Below are positions 8,239-16,070 of a stretch of 64,000 nucleotides of DNA, piece by piece (within the stretch, counting starts at the first letter, position 1; every line of letters starts with the position of its first letter). Both the position numbers and the translations under genes were made by a program. Origin of the DNA: CAZSSM01 sp964609385 (GTDB lineage Bacteria > Planctomycetota > Planctomycetia > Isosphaerales > Isosphaeraceae); assembly GCA_964609385.1 (NCBI GenBank), contig CAZSSM010000022.1, positions 22,165 through 86,164 of the forward strand, read 5' to 3'. Below the pieces are notes generated by a model. It was not told the DNA's origin. It saw nothing but the letters and a program-made list of their open reading frames with translations, and did not search any database.

Positions 8239-10443
8239 ATGAAGTTCCAACAACTAAGTTTTTTTGTGTTCTCAGCTTGTTTTTGTTGTGCAAGCACAAT
8301 TAAGTGTATGGCGACCGATGAAGTGTTAACTGTCCTCGGTGTGCCGACGCCTGGAAACGACTACCACGCCTGGATCGATTGGAACGACGGTGGCTGGATG
8401 CTGATCGACCATTTGAATCGGCTTGCGACGGAGTCGATCGACCAGCGTGAAGAGAGCGTTGCATCGCTACGAACTTCGGATGACTGGAGACTCTGGCAAC
8501 AGAAGGTGCGTCGATACTTTGACACCCATATGGGCCCCTGGCCTGAAAAGACGCCTCTGAACGTTCGCGTGACAGGGACGATTGAAAGAGAAACGTACTT
8601 AGTGGAGAAAATCGTTTTCGAATCAACGGCGAGTCTGCACGTCACCGGCGCGGTCTTCTTACCAGCGAATCGACCACAGACGTCTCCCGCGATCCTCAAA
8701 TTGATCGGCCATTCCGACATCGCCTTCCGGAAGCCCTCGTATCAGAACGTCATCCTGAATCTGGTTCACAAGGGGTTTATCGTCCTCGCGATCGATCCGA
8801 TCGGGCAAGGCGAAAGGCTACAATACTATGACTCGGAGTCGAATCAGTCCCTGGTGGGAAGGGCGATCGACGAGCACACACACGCAGGCGTGCAATGCTT
8901 CCTGGTCGGGAGACCCATCGCACATTACTTCGTGTGGGACGCGATTCGGGCGATTGACTATCTAGCCTCACGCGAGGACGTCGATGCCGACCGGATCGGC
9001 GTGACGGGACTGTCAGGTGGTGGCGTTCAAAGCAGCTATGTCGGGGCGATCGACCCAAGGGTCGCTGCGGTCGCACCTATGGGATTTGTGAGCAACTACC
9101 GCCGGTTGCTCGAATCAATCGGTGTTCAGTGTGGCGAGCAGGTGTTTTATCGTAGCCTCGTTCATGGAATTGACCATGCGGATCTCCTTACCGCACGAGC
9201 CCCGAAGCCGACCCTACACGTGACGACGACGAGAGACTTCTTCAGTATCCAAGGTGCGCGTGAGACCGAACGAGAAGTCCGGCGGGCCTATCGGGCGTTC
9301 AATGCTGCTGATGCCTACGACCGGATCGAGGACGATCACGAGCACGGCTTCACGGTGAAAAACAACGAGGGTGTCTACGCTTTTTTTCAACGAACGCTTG
9401 GTGTGGACGGTGATCCGACAGAGCATGAATACGAATATCTAACCGAGAGAGAATTGCAGGTCACGGAGACGGGCCAGGTATCGACCTCATATGAGAGCGA
9501 GACAGTTTTCTCGATTAACCGACGGGAAGCGAGATCGTTGCTCAACAAACTCGAACAATCACGTCGTTCGGCCGATCATCTCTCGAGAGTGGTCGAGAAG
9601 GCACGTCTTCTCTCCGGATTTCTCGAGCCGGGCACCGAAGCTCCCAACGCGGTTTTTCGCGGTCGTTACCCGCGTGAGGGTTATGTAATCGAGAAGTGGG
9701 GGCTGTCTGGTGAGGGTGAGACGATTTTGCCGGTGCTGCTGTTTCTCCCTGATGATGAGGGGCCGCATCCCGCGATCATCTATGCCGATGCCGATGGGAA
9801 AGCAAGCGACGCCCAGCCTGGTCAGCGCTTGGATCGTCTGGCACGCGAAGGCCATGTCATCGCCGCGGTCGATCTTCTCGGTTTCGGTGAAACTCGGAAT
9901 CTTCGGGAACGTTATTGGCATGGTCCGACCCAAGCCTTCTTCACGTCCCAACTTTTCGGTAGAAGTGTCGTCAGCATCAATGCGGGCGACATCCTCCGAG
10001 TTCACCGGTTCCTCCAAACACTCCCCAGGGTCAACCCGAACTCAATCGGGGCCTACGCCAAGGGAGCGACGGGACCGGCCGCCATCCACGCGGTCGCATT
10101 CGCCGAGGATCTTTCCTGGCTCGTCCTTGAGGATTCGATCCTCGATTATTCCTCGGTGGTGCTGAACCCGCTCTTCGATGTCGATACGAACAGTTTGGTT
10201 GCGGGATTCTTAAAGGTGGCTGACCTCCCCGATCTGATTGCCAGCATCGCGCCGCGAAAAGTCGTTGTGATCACGCCACGAGATCATTTGGGGCAGCCAC
10301 TGAGTAGCGATCGGATGGATTCTTGTCTGGCATACCCGAAGCGACTCTTTCGCGAGTTGAAGGCGAACGATCACCTCATCACGATCCATACTGAGCCGAC
10401 TGTTCAGCAGACCCTTCACTGGGCGACCCAAACTGCCGAGTGA
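8239..10443 (+). CDS. Secreted two-domain alpha/beta hydrolase (acetyl-xylan-esterase-like)
   Basis: The 734-residue product has a short, unusually AT-rich signal-peptide region (QLSFFVFSACFCCASTIKC). An AAAAAGGT ribosome-binding stretch precedes the ATG at 8239. The first hydrolase unit (about 30-375) carries the nucleophile elbow TGLSGGG with Ser259, and a likely catalytic His in the EHGF segment. A second unit with the same fold spans about 470-734 (GYVIEKWGL ... PAIIYADADGK ... DLLGFGETR). Where the nucleophile elbow should be, it reads IGAYAKGATG with no serine, so this half is probably non-catalytic. The family is common in planctomycetes and is generally thought to remove acetyl or other ester groups from polysaccharides, which would fit the two sulfatases nearby. 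The substrate is unknown. Confidence 0.8.
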   Translation: MKFQQLSFFVFSACFCCASTIKCMATDEVLTVLGVPTPGNDYHAWIDWNDGGWMLIDHLNRLATESIDQREESVASLRTSDDWRLWQQKVRRYFDTHMGPWPEKTPLNVRVTGTIERETYLVEKIVFESTASLHVTGAVFLPANRPQTSPAILKLIGHSDIAFRKPSYQNVILNLVHKGFIVLAIDPIGQGERLQYYDSESNQSLVGRAIDEHTHAGVQCFLVGRPIAHYFVWDAIRAIDYLASREDVDADRIGVTGLSGGGVQSSYVGAIDPRVAAVAPMGFVSNYRRLLESIGVQCGEQVFYRSLVHGIDHADLLTARAPKPTLHVTTTRDFFSIQGARETEREVRRAYRAFNAADAYDRIEDDHEHGFTVKNNEGVYAFFQRTLGVDGDPTEHEYEYLTERELQVTETGQVSTSYESETVFSINRREARSLLNKLEQSRRSADHLSRVVEKARLLSGFLEPGTEAPNAVFRGRYPREGYVIEKWGLSGEGETILPVLLFLPDDEGPHPAIIYADADGKASDAQPGQRLDRLAREGHVIAAVDLLGFGETRNLRERYWHGPTQAFFTSQLFGRSVVSINAGDILRVHRFLQTLPRVNPNSIGAYAKGATGPAAIHAVAFAEDLSWLVLEDSILDYSSVVLNPLFDVDTNSLVAGFLKVADLPDLIASIAPRKVVVITPRDHLGQPLSSDRMDSCLAYPKRLFRELKANDHLITIHTEPTVQQTLHWATQTAE

Positions 10444-10629
10444 AACAGGTCGATCGAGGAGCCCGATCCGAGCAGGTCTGCTCGGGACATGGTTGGTTGG
10501 GCCTTGAAATCGATTCGATCGGCAAAGTTTGGCGAATCGTTGAAGTCAGCGGTCATCCTCAGCCGATGTTGGGACCGAGGCGTGGAAATTCTTGTGTCCA
10601 CCGTGTCCGAACGAGGTGGGGAGGTCGCG

Positions 10630-13191
10630 ATGCGAAGCCGGGTTGGTTCACTGGAGGCTCGGGATCGGGGTGGAAACGTGCGGGGCCGGACCGGTCGGGT
10701 GTTAGCGTTGGAATCCCTGGAGACGCGGATCGTCCTCTCGACCATTGGGGGCGAGGACGTACTGCCGGAGGACCTGTCCCGGCCGATCGCGCCCGCGCCA
10801 CCCGAACTGCCGAGCGATGTCGAGCCGATCCCGGTCGAGGAACTGGTTGCTGAGGTCGAAGCGACGGCGCGACCGATCGCGGCCGACCTGGAGGCCGCCG
10901 TTGAAGACTCGATCATCCTTATCGAGGACGAGGTCACCTCGACGATGGTCGAGATGGGGAGAATGCTCGATGCCGAGGTCATCGCGACGACGACTCAATT
11001 CGAGATGATGGTTGCCGAAGAGGTCGAAGGGCTAGAGGTGATGGCCTTCAGCGCACTCGAGGAGATTCTGCCCGAATCGGAGTCGGAGATCCCGAACGAT
11101 CGGGCAGTCGAACTCGTCTCGTCGAGCGGTACGGTGATGAAGCCTTTGACGCCCATGACATTCGTCGAAGACAATATCACTTCCAATGACCTCATCGAAC
11201 ACATCCTCTTCGAAGTGTTCGGGATCATCCCCTCGACGGTCGAGGAAGGAGAGTTCGATTCACCGTATTTCGATGGCTCGACGCAGTCGATTAGCGAGAT
11301 GACCGAGCAATTGCTTTATGCGACATTCGGGGTCCTCCCCACAAGTCAACAGTCTGAGACCTTCTCCGCCCAGATCTCAGATATGGCCGATGTCCTCCTA
11401 TCCGAGGAACAGGCAACGGTGGATAGCATCGAAGGAGATTCGAGTGAGACCCTCGAGTTTCCTCCGATCCCCATGCCGACGGAATTTGACGGGGATGTGG
11501 ATTTGACCGTGATGACTGGCGTCGGTGAGCTACCAACAGATACCGACGTCGACCCCGCAGCGCGGTCCACAACGGACGACGAATCGGATGGAGAACCGGT
11601 TGGCAACGAGGATGGTTCCGATCCAGTCGAGATGCTCGACGAGTTGGACGTTCCCAACCCGCCGACCCCTTCCTCGCCTTCTGATCTCGACGCCGACTCC
11701 GAGATCGACCAGGCACTAGATGGCGAGACCGAGATGGTAACGACCACCAGTGTCCCCACAGAGAGCGAGGACGACCTGACCGTCTCGACGATCGATGATG
11801 TGGCAGTAACCGGCGTCACGGCCACTTCGAGTTCGTCGGTGACGGTCCGCTACACCATCGACGACGACGGTGCGTTCGATGAACCCGGTGATGAGTTTGG
11901 TCCGGTCCTCGATGGCCTAACGCTGGTCGTCCGTCGTGCGGCCGATGCGGACTCTGGTGGAGCCCAGGAAATCGGTCGGGTGACCTTGAGTGGCGCGGAT
12001 CTGACCGACGGCGATCACGAGGTCGAGGTGACTGTTGATCCGCTGATCATCAAGCCGTCGATGCCGTTCGTCGTCGCTGAGATCGATCCCGAGGGCCAGC
12101 TTACAGAGTCGGATGAGACCAATAACCGCGACGGGTTCCGCAAACATGTCGTCGCTGCGGTGACGCACGGTTACCAGCCCGACGCGAAGGTTCCAGCCTG
12201 GGTCGGGACGCTGGCTGACTCACTCATCGAGGTGGGTTACGACGAGGCGATCGCTTACGACTGGGCGCTGTCCAGCTCGCTGCCGACGCCGGGCCAGGTC
12301 GAAGTCAACGCACAGTCGTTGGCTGATGCGATTCAGGAGGCAGCTTCGGGCTTGGAGGGACTGTCTTCCGATGACGTGATTGACGTTCACTTGATCGGCC
12401 ACAGCCGAGGTGGAAACCTGGTGGCGGCTGCCTCCGGTCTCCTCGATCAGTCCGAGTCGTCTCCGCTGGCCGACGGGTTCGTCAAGGTCACGATGCTCGA
12501 CCCGCACCCGGCGCGAAACGGTGACGTGGCTTTCTACGACGCATCGAACGGACCGTTGGGCCGGTTCAGCGAGCTGCTTTACCTGGCCTTCCAGGAAGGG
12601 ACTAAGGACCCCGCCTTGACTGTGCCTGAGTCGGTCGATCAAGCCGAAATCTTCTATCAGCGGACCCCGGTCGAGCAGGCCACCGGCCTCGGTGAACCGT
12701 TCGTCAACCTTTGGGGTGCGACCCCGGCGGGGGGGCGGCCGGCCACTTACTACGACCTGACTTCAACGGTTCGCTCGCACGCCGGTCTGATTGGCTACTA
12801 CCAGCAGAGCGTGGTGCCGACGCTGGCCTCGGCCTCGCTGTTCTCGGTGGCTCCCGGGACTACACCCGAGACGCCTAGCAACGGCGGCGGCTCGCTGTTC
12901 AACGTCATGCCTCGACAGACGCCCGGTGCAGCCCGCGCCGAGTTCAACACCCTCCGGACCCTCGGTGTTGATTCCGGCACGGCGGCCAACTTGATCCGAA
13001 GCGTCGACTCGCTCAACGCGTCGATGGAACAGGGCCGGTTCTTCAACGCTACCTTCACGACCCAACGGCTAGTCCAGTACATCAACTCGCAGGCGAATCG
13101 GACGATCCCGGAGGCTGTGGCCGACTCATTGCTCAGCACGTTGGAGGTCGGCCAGTTCATCGCTGGACTGGGTGATCCGAGCGTCAGTTGA
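10630..13191 (+). CDS. Large surface protein with planctomycete LExxExR N-terminal motif, CARDB-like and lipase-like domains
   Basis: The start is the ATG at 10630, six to ten bases after a GGGGAGG ribosome-binding site; an open frame upstream to 10489 is not needed. Residues about 22-36 (RVLALESLETRIVLS) match the planctomycete N-terminal motif LExLExRxxLS seen in many large extracellular proteins and thought to mark export. A long, very acidic Glu/Asp/Ser region follows (about 40-390). Then comes a CARDB-like beta domain (VAVTGVTATSSSSVTVRY ... LTESDETNN), then an alpha/beta-hydrolase region with the nucleophile elbow LIGHSRGGN and DPHP. The C-terminal 90 residues are helical. It is 853 residues long. 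It may be a cell-surface lipase or esterase, or an adhesin with a hydrolase fold. Substrate unknown. Confidence 0.75.
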   Translation: MRSRVGSLEARDRGGNVRGRTGRVLALESLETRIVLSTIGGEDVLPEDLSRPIAPAPPELPSDVEPIPVEELVAEVEATARPIAADLEAAVEDSIILIEDEVTSTMVEMGRMLDAEVIATTTQFEMMVAEEVEGLEVMAFSALEEILPESESEIPNDRAVELVSSSGTVMKPLTPMTFVEDNITSNDLIEHILFEVFGIIPSTVEEGEFDSPYFDGSTQSISEMTEQLLYATFGVLPTSQQSETFSAQISDMADVLLSEEQATVDSIEGDSSETLEFPPIPMPTEFDGDVDLTVMTGVGELPTDTDVDPAARSTTDDESDGEPVGNEDGSDPVEMLDELDVPNPPTPSSPSDLDADSEIDQALDGETEMVTTTSVPTESEDDLTVSTIDDVAVTGVTATSSSSVTVRYTIDDDGAFDEPGDEFGPVLDGLTLVVRRAADADSGGAQEIGRVTLSGADLTDGDHEVEVTVDPLIIKPSMPFVVAEIDPEGQLTESDETNNRDGFRKHVVAAVTHGYQPDAKVPAWVGTLADSLIEVGYDEAIAYDWALSSSLPTPGQVEVNAQSLADAIQEAASGLEGLSSDDVIDVHLIGHSRGGNLVAAASGLLDQSESSPLADGFVKVTMLDPHPARNGDVAFYDASNGPLGRFSELLYLAFQEGTKDPALTVPESVDQAEIFYQRTPVEQATGLGEPFVNLWGATPAGGRPATYYDLTSTVRSHAGLIGYYQQSVVPTLASASLFSVAPGTTPETPSNGGGSLFNVMPRQTPGAARAEFNTLRTLGVDSGTAANLIRSVDSLNASMEQGRFFNATFTTQRLVQYINSQANRTIPEAVADSLLSTLEVGQFIAGLGDPSVS

Positions 13192-13229
13192 ATTCGATGA
13201 TGAGCTAGGTTGATTTCTCGGGACGATCC

Positions 13230-14621
13230 TCACGGGGTCCACCAGGCGTCGAGCTTGCCGATGAGGTCTTCAACGACCTCGGGATGCTGATCAGCAAGCT
13301 CGATGTGCTCGTTGGGGTCGTCCTCAATCTTGTAGAGTTCCGGAGCCATAGTTGGCGCGTTGGGCGGCTGGGGGAGGATCAGCTTCCAGCCGTCATGGAC
13401 GATCCAACGGTAGATGAGGTTGGCTGATGGCCGATCGATGTCGACGGCGTTGTGGGCGAAGATCGCCCCGGGAACTGACTCGCGTCCCTTGACCGCCTCG
13501 GGGTCGAGCAGGTCGATGCCGGTCATTTGCGGATCACTGGGAAGCCCGACGGCTTGAAGGATTGTTGGGGCGATATCAACCGAGCTGACGGGCGTCAGAT
13601 CGGTCCGCGGAACCACTTGGCTGGGCCATCGAATCATGATCGGCGTTCGAATCCCGCCGTCGTAGGGTGATCGCTTGGAACGTGGAGCATAACTACGCCC
13701 GTCGGGATTTTGGATCCACCCATTGTCGCACACATAGATCACGATCGTCGACTCGTCGAGGTCCCGTGCTTCGAGTTCGTCCAGCAACTCGCCGCAAGTC
13801 TCATCGAACCAAGAGCACATGGCCCAGTATCGGATGATGCTCGGACTGGAAGCGTGCTCGCGATATCGAGCCAGATGGCGTTCCGGCGGGTTGTGGGGCG
13901 TATGGGGGAGGAACGGCGCGTACCAGATTAGAAACGGCCGACCTTCTTTGTCGGTCTGATCGAGGAATCGACGGATCGGATCGAGTCCTTGTCGACCGAT
14001 CGTGAGGCCCTCGTCTCCATGACGACCACCTCGGGCCGGATCACCATGGGTCATCCCATTGGTAAACCCGCCCCGACGATAGTTGCCGCCCCACCACTTT
14101 CCCGTCTGGAGGCTGAGGTACCCACGCTCGCTGAGCATTCGGGCGATCGAGGGCATCGTGTCGAAAGAAGCGATCATTTGTTGCCGGAGCGCGAGGAAGC
14201 CCTGGTCACATTGGGCCGCTCCGCCCGACTTTCCTGCAGGTAAAGGTGGGTCGTTGCCGGTGATCTTGTGCTGGTGCGGGAATAACCCCGAGAGGATCGT
14301 AGCCAAGCTTGGCGAGCAGAGGCTCGACGGGACGTAGCCATGCGGATAGACCAGGCTCTCGGAGGCCAACCGGTCCAGGTTTGGTGTCTGGATCTCGGGA
14401 TGGCCCATGAACCCATAATCGGTCCACGCCTGGTCGTCACTGATGATCAGGACAACGTTCGGGGTTGCTTCTGCCCCATCGATTCTTGGATTACTTTCCC
14501 AGGGACTACAGGCCCCCTGAGTTCCAATCATTAACCAGGCGATCACCGAGAAGAGAACAATGCCAATGGGGCCATTGAGAGTCGAACGAGGGGACAGGGA
14601 GGCCAGTATAAGCCGTATCAC
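13230..14621 (-). CDS. Exported sulfatase with CxPSL active-site variant
   Basis: This 463-residue protein starts at a GTG preceded by GGAG and has an N-terminal hydrophobic export segment (about 18-36). The alkaline-phosphatase-like sulfatase core is clear: NVVLIISDDQAWTDYG supplies the metal-binding Asp pair at 62-63, TPNLDRLA follows, and the formylglycine site is LCSPSLATILSG with Cys102. Downstream are PFLIWYAPFLPHTP, YVCDNGW and the C-terminal substrate region. The formylglycine motif is normally C-x-P-S-R; here the arginine is leucine. This CxPSL form is, from memory, recurrent in planctomycete sulfatases, but activity should not be assumed. It probably removes sulfate from a polysaccharide outside the cytoplasm. 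It is convergent with the large surface protein gene. Confidence 0.88.
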   Translation of the reverse strand: MIRLILASLSPRSTLNGPIGIVLFSVIAWLMIGTQGACSPWESNPRIDGAEATPNVVLIISDDQAWTDYGFMGHPEIQTPNLDRLASESLVYPHGYVPSSLCSPSLATILSGLFPHQHKITGNDPPLPAGKSGGAAQCDQGFLALRQQMIASFDTMPSIARMLSERGYLSLQTGKWWGGNYRRGGFTNGMTHGDPARGGRHGDEGLTIGRQGLDPIRRFLDQTDKEGRPFLIWYAPFLPHTPHNPPERHLARYREHASSPSIIRYWAMCSWFDETCGELLDELEARDLDESTIVIYVCDNGWIQNPDGRSYAPRSKRSPYDGGIRTPIMIRWPSQVVPRTDLTPVSSVDIAPTILQAVGLPSDPQMTGIDLLDPEAVKGRESVPGAIFAHNAVDIDRPSANLIYRWIVHDGWKLILPQPPNAPTMAPELYKIEDDPNEHIELADQHPEVVEDLIGKLDAWWTP

Positions 14622-15042
14622 ATCGGCTCCTTTTGGCTAAGGTAGCAGAGGTATGTCGAGCCCGAAGTGAAGAACAATGCGGGCCGATCAGACACGATTG
14701 AAAAAAGCGATCGGGGATTTCGGCCGGTTACGGTAAACTACAGTGGTGCCACGTCGGCTTTCTAGAGCGGGTGGGACGATCACCATTGGCGGGTGGCTCT
14801 CCATCCCTCGGGAGAACTGGGGTCGGACTTCGCTTTGCTCGAAGTCCGGGTTGTCCTACAATACGGTTGATATCCGCCCCCATCTCCCGATCGACGTAGG
14901 TGAGTTTTTTCGGACCACTGGCCCGCTTTCACTGCGCGCCGAGACGACCCCAGGCGGGTCTGTTCACGGCAGCCGTCTCGGGCCAAGCGTTGCTGTCCAC
15001 TTCCTCCCTGAACGTCCATCGAGATCGAGGGCTCCGAGGCTC
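14622..15042. other. Intergenic region between the sulfatase and the sdh operon
   Basis: This 420-bp divergent region should hold promoters for both the sulfatase (leftward) and sdhCAB (rightward). The frame upstream of sdhC is open back to 14743 but reads as low-complexity non-family sequence, so I treat it as leader. A perfect hairpin (listed separately) is followed 9 bases later by TACAAT at 14857-14862, a possible -10 box. The matching -35 (TTGCTC at 14835-14840) is weak. Confidence 0.4.
14824..14848 (+). promoter_or_regulatory. Perfect hairpin in the sdh leader region
   Basis: CGGACTTCG (14824-14832) and CGAAGTCCG (14840-14848) form a nine-base-pair perfect stem around the seven-base loop CTTTGCT. 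It lies about 195 bp upstream of sdhC. It has no T-run, so a simple terminator for an upstream gene is unlikely (the neighbour reads away). It could be an operator or a leader structure; no factor can be named. Confidence 0.35.
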
Positions 15043-15960
15043 ATGATCGCTTCTTCGATCGTCAAGAAGGCCGTCGTCGCCGTGACTGGTGCGTTGCTGT
15101 TCGCGTTCGTGATCGGCCACATGATCGGCAACCTACAGATCTACCTGGGTCGCGAAACGATCAACAACTACGCAGAGTTCCTTCATGGATTGCCGGAACT
15201 CCTTTGGGTGGCGCGGTTCAGCCTATTGGCCCTGATTGCGTTGCACATCGGGTTCACAATCTGGGTGGCTCGGGATAACAGCTCAGCGCGACCGTCGAAG
15301 TACCGCTACAACAAGACAGTCCGGGCCGGAGCCGGCTCGAAGTCGATGCTGCTTAGCGGCCTGGTCGTGCTCAGCTTTGTGGTCTATCACCTGCTTCACT
15401 TCACGGTTCAAGTGACCCACACCGAGTATCAAGAACTCTACGAATACAAGCCCACTGGGGAGCCGGTCCGGCTGGTCCAGACGGATCCGGTCGACTCGGC
15501 CACCGAGTTTACGATGCCGATCGTCCCAGTAGCCTTGAGCGAGGCTGATTCGGATGGGACGACCAGTGAACCCACCACCGAGCCCGTGACTGAGACGACC
15601 CCCGAAGAGCTCGAGGAGGTCCAAACGCTTGAACGTGACTCGCTGCCCATTGAGGAGCGGCACGAATATCGCCGCGACGTCTACCAAATGGTGGTCGATG
15701 GGTTCAGCGTTCCCCTCGTCTCCGGGTTCTACATTCTGGCCAATGTGCTGCTGGGTCTGCACCTGAGTCATGGGGCCACCAGCATGTTCACGACGATCGG
15801 CCTGAACACGCCGAAGTACCGCAAGATCACTCAATGGATCGGCCCGATCGGCGCGGCCGTGATTGTGGCGGGCAACGTTTCGATCCCCTTGACAATCTTG
15901 CTAGATCACCACTTGCTCGGTGGCACGCTCTTCGACGGATCGTTTATTTTGGCCGAGTGA
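15043..15960 (+). CDS. sdhC: Succinate dehydrogenase / fumarate reductase cytochrome b subunit (b558 family)
   Basis: This is the membrane anchor of complex II, which binds haem and quinone and passes electrons from SdhB. The 305-residue protein starts at the ATG at 15043, where MIASSIVKKAVVAVTGALLF matches the family N-terminus. Five transmembrane helices can be read, at about 8-30, 53-75, 101-123, 218-240 and 260-285, with His in GHMIGN, ALHIGF, YHLLHF and GLHLSHG as candidate haem ligands. The order sdhC-sdhA-sdhB and the helix layout fit the b558 single-anchor type of Bacteroidetes and Bacillus, with no separate SdhD. The loop at about 134-209 is unusually long, acidic and Pro/Thr/Glu-rich. 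It overlaps a possible upstream start of sdhA by one base (TGATG). Confidence 0.92.
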   Translation: MIASSIVKKAVVAVTGALLFAFVIGHMIGNLQIYLGRETINNYAEFLHGLPELLWVARFSLLALIALHIGFTIWVARDNSSARPSKYRYNKTVRAGAGSKSMLLSGLVVLSFVVYHLLHFTVQVTHTEYQELYEYKPTGEPVRLVQTDPVDSATEFTMPIVPVALSEADSDGTTSEPTTEPVTETTPEELEEVQTLERDSLPIEERHEYRRDVYQMVVDGFSVPLVSGFYILANVLLGLHLSHGATSMFTTIGLNTPKYRKITQWIGPIGAAVIVAGNVSIPLTILLDHHLLGGTLFDGSFILAE

Positions 15961-16070
15961 TGGCCAAGCGCGATTACCTGATTAGCAGAGGCGATCCGCT
16001 CAGAATTCGTATCCGTCTTGATCCACTTGGTCCAATTCTCAACCCTTCGTCAACTCAGGAAACCCACGAC

